A DNA stretch of 5,733 nt from contig CAJOKK010000094.1 in the NCBI GenBank assembly GCA_905235165.1, positions 1 to 5,733 on the forward strand. The letters are read 5' to 3'. Position numbers and translations under genes: made by a program. The stretch comes from an uncultured Atopobiaceae bacterium. Lineage in GTDB: Bacteria; Actinomycetota; Coriobacteriia; Coriobacteriales; Atopobiaceae. This document shows positions 1 to 4,893 of the stretch, in pieces (the stretch's first letter is position 1; every line of letters begins with the position of its first letter). The notes under the pieces are model-generated. The model was not told where the DNA came from, ran no database searches, and was given only the letters and a program-made list of their open reading frames with translations.

Positions 1-2417
1 ACCGCCCCGCCTACGACAACCTTGCACCATGGAGCCTGCTCTCGCAGCAGGGCAATCGTTTCAGCCATAGACGGAACCGTGGTGGTCATCAGGGCCGAAA
101 GGCCAACGAGCTTGACCTTCTGCTCTGCAACCGTTGTCGCCACCAACTGGGGATCAACGTCACGACCAAGATCAATCACGTCGTAACCGTAGTTCTCCAG
201 CAGCATGCGCACGATGTTCTTGCCGATGTCGTGGATGTCGCCCTTTACCGTAGCAAGCACGATGGCTCCCTTGGAGGCCATCGTCTCACCTGTCGACAGG
301 CCTCGCAGGGCCGTGAAGCCCTCTTTAGCCGCCTCGGCCGATGCCATAAGTTGCGGCAGGAAGAAAGTACCCTTTTCAAAGCGCTCCCCCACCTCGTCGA
401 GGGCAGGAATGAGCACGTCGTTGATGGCATACATGACGTCATGTGCAGGATCGTCATCGTCTATGAGCGAGCGCACCTCAGCTGCCACCGGATCCTTGCG
501 CCCCGTCAGCACGTAGTCGCGAATCCGCTCCTCAGCGTTCGACGCTGCGGCCGTCGTCGCAGCAGAAGCCGCAGCGGCGTCGCTCGCCGGTGCGGCGACA
601 GCCGCACCGCCTCCCGCCACCGCGTCCACCCGATTGGCGTAAGCCGCAATATATTCCTGCGCATTTACGTCCTCACCCGATAGCGCGCGCCAGGCAGCGA
701 ACGCATCGCGGTAACGCTCGGCCAGAGGATTCACGATAGCAAGGTCAAGCCCCGCTCCGAAACAGGCCGAAAGGAAGGTGGCGTTGGCCAGCATGCGATA
801 GGGCATGCCAAAGCTCACGTTTGAGACGCCAAGCACCGTACGCACACCGGGAAGCTCGTGCTTCACAAGGTGCACAGCCTCAACAATCCGTCGAGGCTGG
901 GTTTGATCAGTCGACGCAGCCATAGCCAAGCAGTCAATCACCACATCTTGTCGCGGTATAGCAAGCGCGTCAGTGGCTTCCACGATCTTGCGCGCAACGG
1001 CAAGACGCCCCTCAGCCGTAGGCGGAATACCGTCTTCGTCAAGCGTGAGGCCCACAATAGCGCAGCCATAGTGCTTCGCAATGGGCAGCACTGCACGCAG
1101 CGACTCCTGCTTACCGTTGCAGGAGTTAATGAGGGCCTTGCCCGGATAGGAACGCACGGCCGCCTCGACGGCCTCGGGGTCGGACGAATCAATCTGCAAA
1201 GGCAGCGTAGTTACGCCAGATAGCTCGCTCACCAGACGAACGAGCGTCGCTCGTTCGTCAATCTCCGGCAGGCCCGCATTGACGTCAAGAATCTGGGCGC
1301 CAGCCTCCTGCTGACTGACAGCCTCACCCATCACGTAATCGTGGTTGCCTGAGCGCAGGGCCTCCTTCAAGCGCTTCTTTCCCGTGGGATTAATGCGCTC
1401 TCCAATTACGCCAACCTCACCCATCGCGAGGGCCGTAACCTGCTGGGCGCTCGTGACGACAAAGCTTTCGCAGCGTGTGCGCGGTGCGGGCGTTCGGCCA
1501 AGAAGAAGGTCACGTTCCCTCGTAATGAATTCCGGCGTCGTACCGCAGCAGCCACCCACAATGGTCACACCGGCATCAAGCATGACAGCGACTGCCTGCG
1601 CGTAGTCGTCAGGACTAACGTCAAAACTGGTCACGCCGTCGTGAAGGCAGGGCAAGCCGGCGTTGGCCTGCGCCATCACCGGACAGCTTGCCCAAGGAAT
1701 CATGCGCTCAATCAGTGGGGCAACGTCTTTCGGCCCCAGGCTGCAGTTGATGCCAAGGGCATCAACGCCCAGCGCCGAGAGCGTGATGGCAGCCACTTCG
1801 GGCGTGGTGCCCAAGAAGGTACGGCCATCTTCACCGAAGGTCATAGTGACAAAGATAGGCAGGTCAGAATGCTCCTTCGCGGCAAGAATCGCCGCCTTCG
1901 TCTCGGCAAGGTCGGCCATGGTCTCGATGATGAAGAGGTCCGCACCTGCAGCGTCAGCCGCCTCAACCTGTGCGCGAAAGAGCTCATAGGCCTCGTCGAA
2001 GGAGAGCGTGCCCATGGGCTGCAGCAGCGCTCCGGTTGGTCCGATGTCAGCCGCAACGTAACGCACGCCAGAGGCCCGCGCACACTCGATTGCCGCCGTG
2101 AAAATTTCCCTCACCGTGGCAGCTTCGCCAAGTTTGAGGGCATTCGCACCGAAGGTATTGGTAGTGGCGACCTCGGCACCAGCGGCCACGTAGGCCGCGT
2201 GGACCTCGGCTATCTCCTTGGGGTTGGTGAGGCACAGCAGCTCGGGTAGCTCGCCGGCAGCAAGGCCACGCTCTTGCAGCTGAGTGCCCATCGCACCGTC
2301 AAAGAGCAAGAAGTCCTCACCCGAAAGCACGCGCGCAAGATGCTCGTCTTTCACGCGCAAGGTCCTCTGCGCGCGATGGCCCGCCGGTGTGACCAGATCC
2401 TTCGAATCAAAGCCCAT
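1..2417 (-). CDS. metH: Cobalamin-dependent methionine synthase MetH (C-terminus cut by window edge)
   Basis: Transfers the methyl group of 5-methyltetrahydrofolate to homocysteine through protein-bound cobalamin, giving methionine and THF; cytoplasmic. 805 codons are visible. Residues about 36-305 are the homocysteine-binding barrel (FDGAMGT at 39-44; zinc ligands C225 in GINCS and C290/C291 in GGCCGT). Residues about 335-595 are the pterin-binding barrel (GERINPTG at 339-346, DVNAG, NSCNG, GVSNVSFG). An Ala-rich linker spans about 600-628. The B12 cap (FLPQ at 686-689) and the cobalamin Rossmann domain follow, with the lower axial ligand H729 in DIHDIG (727-732) and the GLSALMTTT loop. The frame is open at the edge, inside the cobalamin domain (VVGGA). 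The start ATG has a strong Shine-Dalgarno; a GTG at codon 22 is a weaker alternative. The gene lies 14 bases after the activation-domain gene, so the protein probably ends soon after the cobalamin domain and lacks a fused activation domain (inference; the end is outside the window). Confidence 0.97.
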   Translation of the reverse strand, partial: MGFDSKDLVTPAGHRAQRTLRVKDEHLARVLSGEDFLLFDGAMGTQLQERGLAAGELPELLCLTNPKEIAEVHAAYVAAGAEVATTNTFGANALKLGEAATVREIFTAAIECARASGVRYVAADIGPTGALLQPMGTLSFDEAYELFRAQVEAADAAGADLFIIETMADLAETKAAILAAKEHSDLPIFVTMTFGEDGRTFLGTTPEVAAITLSALGVDALGINCSLGPKDVAPLIERMIPWASCPVMAQANAGLPCLHDGVTSFDVSPDDYAQAVAVMLDAGVTIVGGCCGTTPEFITRERDLLLGRTPAPRTRCESFVVTSAQQVTALAMGEVGVIGERINPTGKKRLKEALRSGNHDYVMGEAVSQQEAGAQILDVNAGLPEIDERATLVRLVSELSGVTTLPLQIDSSDPEAVEAAVRSYPGKALINSCNGKQESLRAVLPIAKHYGCAIVGLTLDEDGIPPTAEGRLAVARKIVEATDALAIPRQDVVIDCLAMAASTDQTQPRRIVEAVHLVKHELPGVRTVLGVSNVSFGMPYRMLANATFLSACFGAGLDLAIVNPLAERYRDAFAAWRALSGEDVNAQEYIAAYANRVDAVAGGGAAVAAPASDAAAASAATTAAASNAEERIRDYVLTGRKDPVAAEVRSLIDDDDPAHDVMYAINDVLIPALDEVGERFEKGTFFLPQLMASAEAAKEGFTALRGLSTGETMASKGAIVLATVKGDIHDIGKNIVRMLLENYGYDVIDLGRDVDPQLVATTVAEQKVKLVGLSALMTTTVPSMAETIALLREQAPWCKVVVGGA
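534..620 (-). other. Ala-rich interdomain linker of MetH
   Basis: Codons 600-628 of metH encode a low-complexity stretch dominated by Ala with some Gly, Ser and Thr, between the pterin-binding barrel and the B12 cap domain. MetH must swing its cobalamin module between the two substrate barrels and the activation partner, so a flexible linker here fits the known mechanism. It looks longer and more Ala-rich than usual for MetH; that comparison is from memory, not from an alignment. Confidence 0.7.
1235..1259. repeat. 25-bp near-perfect palindrome inside metH
   Basis: Two 12-base arms, GACGAACGAGCG (1235-1246) and its exact reverse complement (1248-1259), flank one central base at 1247. It lies in the pterin-domain coding region and encodes residues around DERATLVR. 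In mRNA it would fold as an 11-bp stem with a 3-base loop. A second, weaker inverted repeat lies nearby at 1103-1126 (8-base arms ACTCCTGC/GCAGGAGT, 8-base loop). Whether either has a function cannot be told from the sequence. Confidence 0.85.
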
Positions 2418-2424
2418 GTGCGTT

Positions 2425-2431
2425 CCCTCCC
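2425..2431 (-). promoter_or_regulatory. metH ribosome binding site
   Basis: GGGAGGG on the minus strand ends 7 bases before the ATG at 2417 and abuts the TGA stop of the preceding gene (2432-2434). It fixes the ATG as the metH start and suggests translational coupling with the activation-domain gene. Confidence 0.8.
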
Positions 2432-3151
2432 TCACGACCTCTTGCAGGTCGCAGCATCTTTCGAAGCGTAGCAGTCTTCGCGCAGGTTGCAGGCGCTACA
2501 GCCCAACTGCACGTCAGCGTACAGCCGCTCTACGAAGCCCACAATGGCCGTCACGCTCTTGGTGGGTACCATCAGCAAGCTGGGCATGAGCGTGAGGCCT
2601 AGGTAACGCTCGGTCTCAAGCACAGCCAGCAGCGTTGACTGGCACTCAAGCGGCAGGTCCCCATAGCCCGGCGAAAAGCGCGCAGTGGTAAACAAACCGC
2701 GTTTGAGGGCCATGTTGGCAAGGTCGATCTCTGCCTCGTCAGCCATGCACTCAATGGTTGCCGTAGCAGCTGCGTCAAAGATCAGCTGTCCAAGCGGATC
2801 GGTCATCGAAAGGCGCCGCAGCTCCCGATCGATTTCCGCACCAAGGGTAACGGCCATTATGCCCACGGCTTGCGCCTGCTCGAGATGGGCCGCAATGCTC
2901 TCGCCGTCAAGCGTCAGCGCACACCCCTCAAGCACGATGCGCGGCACGCCGTCAGCGGTGCGCGTGCGCTCGGCCACGTCAAAGCTGTCCAGACAGGCGC
3001 GTGGACGCGCCAGCTCAGCACAGCGCGAAATGGCCGCATCAATACGTGCATCTAGCTCGTCCGTAAGCTCTTGGCCACGATGACCCAGATAGCGCAAGAC
3101 TTCAGCGCGCTTGGGCCTAACCTCCTCGAGCCAGGTGACCAAAGGGGGCAC
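2432..3151 (-). CDS. Stand-alone methionine synthase activation (AdoMet-binding) domain protein
   Basis: A 239-residue protein corresponding to the C-terminal activation domain of long MetH enzymes, here its own gene. That domain binds S-adenosylmethionine and, with an electron donor, remethylates cob(II)alamin formed when MetH is accidentally oxidised. Visible signs: YLGHRGQ at 21-27; the AdoMet-binding signature RFSPGYGDLPLECQ (158-171), equivalent to the R-x-x-P-G-Y motif of E. coli MetH; and LMPSLLMVPTKSVTAIVG (188-205), typical of this domain. The C-terminus has four Cys (C218, C221, C227, C236) in a C-x2-C-x5-C-x8-C pattern that could bind metal; this is inferred. It begins with GTG 3 bases after the metF stop, the first possible start in this frame, and precedes metH by 14 bases. 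A comparable split is known from Thermotoga maritima. No signal peptide or membrane segment is seen. Confidence 0.9.
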   Translation of the reverse strand: MPPLVTWLEEVRPKRAEVLRYLGHRGQELTDELDARIDAAISRCAELARPRACLDSFDVAERTRTADGVPRIVLEGCALTLDGESIAAHLEQAQAVGIMAVTLGAEIDRELRRLSMTDPLGQLIFDAAATATIECMADEAEIDLANMALKRGLFTTARFSPGYGDLPLECQSTLLAVLETERYLGLTLMPSLLMVPTKSVTAIVGFVERLYADVQLGCSACNLREDCYASKDAATCKRS

Positions 3152-3164
3152 GACCTACGCCCCC
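3144..3164 (-). promoter_or_regulatory. GC hairpin across the metF stop / activation-gene start
   Basis: Six-base arms GGGGGC (3144-3149 on the plus strand) and GCCCCC (3159-3164) flank a 9-base loop. On the minus-strand mRNA the upstream arm holds the only SD-like G-run (3160-3164) for the activation gene. The loop contains the metF TAG stop (3155-3157) and most of the GTG start, whose last base is paired. Such a stem could hide the start until ribosomes finishing metF open it, giving translational coupling. Base pairing is seen; function is inferred. There is no U-tract, so it is not a terminator. Confidence 0.45.
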
Positions 3165-4024
3165 AAATAGCCGCAAGCCACAAGGGCCTCGTAGGTTGCA
3201 TGACCGATCTCGGGGCGATTCATGCTGTAGATATGGATACCGTCAACGCCATTAGCCGCGAGGTCCTCAACCTGCTCGATGGCGTACTCAAGGCCCGCCT
3301 GCGCCTGGGCATCTTTGTCATCCCCAGCGGCCACCAGCCGCTTGACCACCTTAGACGGAATCGACGCGCCACAGGTAAAGGCCATGCGCTGAATCTGCGC
3401 GACACTCGTGAAGGGCATGATGCCCGCCACAATCGGCAGCTTCACGCGACGGCGCAGGCAGAGCTCGCGAAAACGGTAGAAGTCATCGTTGCTAAAGAAG
3501 AGCTGGCTCACGAGGAAGTCGGCGCCAGCCTCCTGCTTGAGGTAAAGATGGTCGAGCGAACGATCCAAGTCCTCACATTCCACGTGGCCCTCGGGGTAGC
3601 AGGCCGCACCGACACACAGCTCGGGAGTCGTGGCCTTGATGTGGCTAATCAGGTCGGACGCATATGCAAAATCAACAGTCTGGACACCGGGGCGACGGTC
3701 GCCGCGCAGGGCCAGCACGTTGCTGACGCCGTCATCAACGATCTTGCGCAGGTTCGCGTCGACCTCAGCGGTGGTCGAGCCCATGCAGGTAAGGTGCACA
3801 AGCGCATTAACCCCCAGGTCACGCTCAATGTCTCTACCAATGGCAAAGGTATTGGCAGAGTTACCAGACCCGCCCGCAGAGAAGGTCACGCTGATCCAGT
3901 CGGGCTTGCACTCAGCCAGCGAGTTCGCAACCTCGTGCGCATGCTCGAGGGGAAGCTCGCCCTTAGGCGGAAAGATCTCAAAGGAGAAGGTCTGCTTGGC
4001 TGCAAGGATATCGCTGATTCTCAT
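3155..4024 (-). CDS. metF: 5,10-methylenetetrahydrofolate reductase
   Basis: Flavoprotein of the MetF family that reduces 5,10-methylene-THF to 5-methyl-THF, the methyl donor for MetH downstream; cytoplasmic. The 289 residues match the usual length of the bacterial catalytic barrel. Motifs in order: SFEIFPPK with the catalytic Glu at 16 (E. coli E28), VTFSAGGS (46-53), HLTC (77-80), ALRGD with D109 (E. coli D120, which tunes the flavin), YPEGH (143-147), QLFF (174-177), GIMP (201-204), and the C-terminal GIHIYSMNRPE (262-272). The start was chosen at ATG 4024 because AAGGG lies 7 bases upstream and the protein then begins right at the conserved helix. An in-frame ATG at 4057 would add 11 residues (MKGHYSVKGIA) but has no Shine-Dalgarno. 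It is the first gene of the metF, activation, metH run, with only 3 bases before the next start. Confidence 0.97.
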   Translation of the reverse strand: MRISDILAAKQTFSFEIFPPKGELPLEHAHEVANSLAECKPDWISVTFSAGGSGNSANTFAIGRDIERDLGVNALVHLTCMGSTTAEVDANLRKIVDDGVSNVLALRGDRRPGVQTVDFAYASDLISHIKATTPELCVGAACYPEGHVECEDLDRSLDHLYLKQEAGADFLVSQLFFSNDDFYRFRELCLRRRVKLPIVAGIMPFTSVAQIQRMAFTCGASIPSKVVKRLVAAGDDKDAQAQAGLEYAIEQVEDLAANGVDGIHIYSMNRPEIGHATYEALVACGYLGA

Positions 4025-4031
4025 GGCAATT

Positions 4032-4037
4032 CCCTTC
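4032..4037 (-). promoter_or_regulatory. metF ribosome binding site
   Basis: GAAGGG on the minus strand, 7 bases before the ATG at 4024. It favours this start over the in-frame ATG at 4057, which would place this site inside the coding region. Confidence 0.7.
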
Positions 4038-4116
4038 ACTGAATAGTGTCCCTTCATGGTAGGTGCCCGGTGTTTCGTGCGAGTGACGAGGGCAGCGAGA
4101 AGGTCGGAGCTAGCTG

Positions 4117-4131
4117 GCGGCGTCTAGCCGC
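4117..4131. repeat. Small stem-loop upstream of metF
   Basis: Perfect 5-base arms GCGGC (4117-4121) and GCCGC (4127-4131) with a 5-base loop. On the minus strand a competing pairing exists between GCTAG (4124-4128) and CTAGC (4109-4113). It is short and not followed by a T-run, so it is not a typical terminator; a leader structure is possible but unproven. Confidence 0.3.
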
Positions 4132-4185
4132 TCAAGCGCATGCTTCGCGAGGTGGGGCATGGCAAAGGCTTGACAGGTCCCCAGC

Positions 4186-4191
4186 ATTATA
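4186..4191 (-). promoter_or_regulatory. Possible -10 box for the metF operon
   Basis: A perfect TATAAT on the minus strand, about 160 bases before the metF start. No convincing -35 hexamer lies 16-18 bases upstream and no extended TGn precedes it, so this is weak. If the +1-frame tail of the phosphatase is real, the box lies inside coding sequence. Confidence 0.22.
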
Positions 4192-4212
4192 AGGGCAAGA
4201 GAAGAGATGGCC

Positions 4213-4881
4213 CTAGCTTTGCAGTTGGTGGCCGTAGTCATTCATGGCACGGGCGAGAAGACCGTAGTGCGCCGCGCAGTGAGCATCACTGGCGATGCAG
4301 CTCACCAGACCGGCATTGAGCAAGGCCCGGGCACACTTCTTAGCACGGTCGAAAAAGCCACCCGCAACAAAGTTTGCGCTCAGTTGCAGTTTGCAACCCA
4401 TGCGCACGAACATCTCCGCAAGCTCGAGGTCTTTCTGCAGGGCCAGATAGCGCTCGGGGTGTGCGATTACCACGTCGTAACCAATACCCTGCAGCTCAAA
4501 CACCGTGCGACGGTAGTCCGCAAACTGCGAGGGCGGCGCATCAACGTCAAACTCCAGCAACAAGGCCGCCTGCCCGTTTCCCACTAAACTGGGGCCCTGT
4601 ATGCCAAGATACGGCGCCCATTCCTTCATTCCAAGCCAGACGAGCTTGCTCCAGTTGACCTCAAAACCCATCGTAAGCGGAAAGCCGCCGGCATGCTCAA
4701 CAAGCAGGTTATAGGCATCCCACATAGCATCGAAATCAAAGTATGGATCACGGCAATGGGGCGTGCACACGATGCCAGTCACGCCTGCATCACGGGCCGC
4801 CGCGAGCATGGCAAGCGACTCGGAAAGGTTTTGAGCGCCGTCATCAACACCGGGCAGGATATGGCAATGCATGTCCCTCAC
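4213..4881 (-). CDS. cpsB: PHP-family protein tyrosine phosphatase (CpsB/YwqE type)
   Basis: Metal-dependent (typically Mn2+) phosphatase of the PHP superfamily that removes phosphate from the tyrosine cluster of the partner BY-kinase and so controls capsule or exopolysaccharide assembly. All metal-site motifs are visible: MHCHILPGVDDG (H5, H7, D13), CTPH (H42), GFEVN (E74), LLLEFD (E110), IAHPERY (H141) and ASDAH (D199, H201). No signal peptide or membrane segment is seen, so it is cytoplasmic. The GTG start at 4881 has GGAGG 6 bases upstream; the next in-frame ATG (4872) would start only 3 residues later. The gene lies 12 bases after the kinase stop. At 222 residues it is shorter than typical members (about 240-255) because it ends only about 20 residues after SDAH. 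The +1 frame at 4110-4241 could supply the rest. Confidence 0.92.
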   Translation of the reverse strand: MRDMHCHILPGVDDGAQNLSESLAMLAAARDAGVTGIVCTPHCRDPYFDFDAMWDAYNLLVEHAGGFPLTMGFEVNWSKLVWLGMKEWAPYLGIQGPSLVGNGQAALLLEFDVDAPPSQFADYRRTVFELQGIGYDVVIAHPERYLALQKDLELAEMFVRMGCKLQLSANFVAGGFFDRAKKCARALLNAGLVSCIASDAHCAAHYGLLARAMNDYGHQLQS

Positions 4882-4887
4882 GGCTTG

Positions 4888-4892
4888 CCTCC
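4888..4892 (-). promoter_or_regulatory. Phosphatase ribosome binding site
   Basis: GGAGG on the minus strand, 6 bases before the GTG at 4881 and 1 base after the kinase TAA (4894-4896). It decides the GTG start and links translation of the kinase and phosphatase. Confidence 0.8.
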
Positions 4893-4893
4893 G

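Larger units (their letters stand above)
4025..4212 (-). other. Intergenic region between the phosphatase gene and metF
   Basis: This 188-base gap is the only substantial non-coding stretch and the natural place for a metF-operon promoter and leader. It holds a TATAAT-like hexamer, two competing small stems near 4109-4131, and a 6-base inverted pair (4132-4137 with 4168-4173). No recognisable SAM, cobalamin or T-box riboswitch core and no U-tract terminator was seen. Part of it (down to 4110) is also open in the +1 frame of the phosphatase gene and may instead encode that protein's missing tail. Confidence 0.5.
4110..4241 (-). other. +1-frame 43-codon ORF overlapping the phosphatase 3' end; possible frameshifted C-terminus
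   Basis: An ORF opening at ATG 4241 inside the phosphatase gene and ending at TAG 4110-4112, in the +1 frame relative to it. It reads ARAISSLALIMLGT (about residues 9-22), then an amphipathic-looking PHLAKHALERLDAAS end. Joined to the phosphatase near its stop, it would bring that protein to about 255 residues, the usual CpsB/YwqE length, and place an LALIMLGT segment where family members carry their final helix. It has no Shine-Dalgarno of its own at a good distance. It could be a disrupted tail, a sequencing indel, or chance in GC-rich DNA. Confidence 0.3.

Noticed and set aside
431..444. 14-bp perfect palindrome ACATGACGTCATGT inside metH
   Set aside because: A palindrome this short is expected roughly once in a few windows of this size by chance, and it encodes ordinary MetH cap-domain residues.
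205..2589. Several plus-strand ORFs of 60-202 codons opposite metH and the activation gene
   Set aside because: They are antisense shadows with Arg/Ser/Ala-rich composition and no family motifs; the minus strand carries continuous conserved MetH sequence.
3071..4042. Long plus-strand ORF (323 codons) opposite metF
   Set aside because: It lies entirely antisense to a gene with unmistakable MetF motifs, shows no recognisable domain, and is explained by GC-rich codon bias leaving the opposite strand open.
4022..4057. Longer metF start at ATG 4057
   Set aside because: There is no Shine-Dalgarno upstream, and the extra 11 residues precede the conserved N-terminus, while ATG 4024 has a well-placed GAAGGG.
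4170..4193. Plus-strand promoter-like TTGACA followed by TATAAG
   Set aside because: The spacer is only 12 bases, far from the usual 17, and no plus-strand gene lies downstream.
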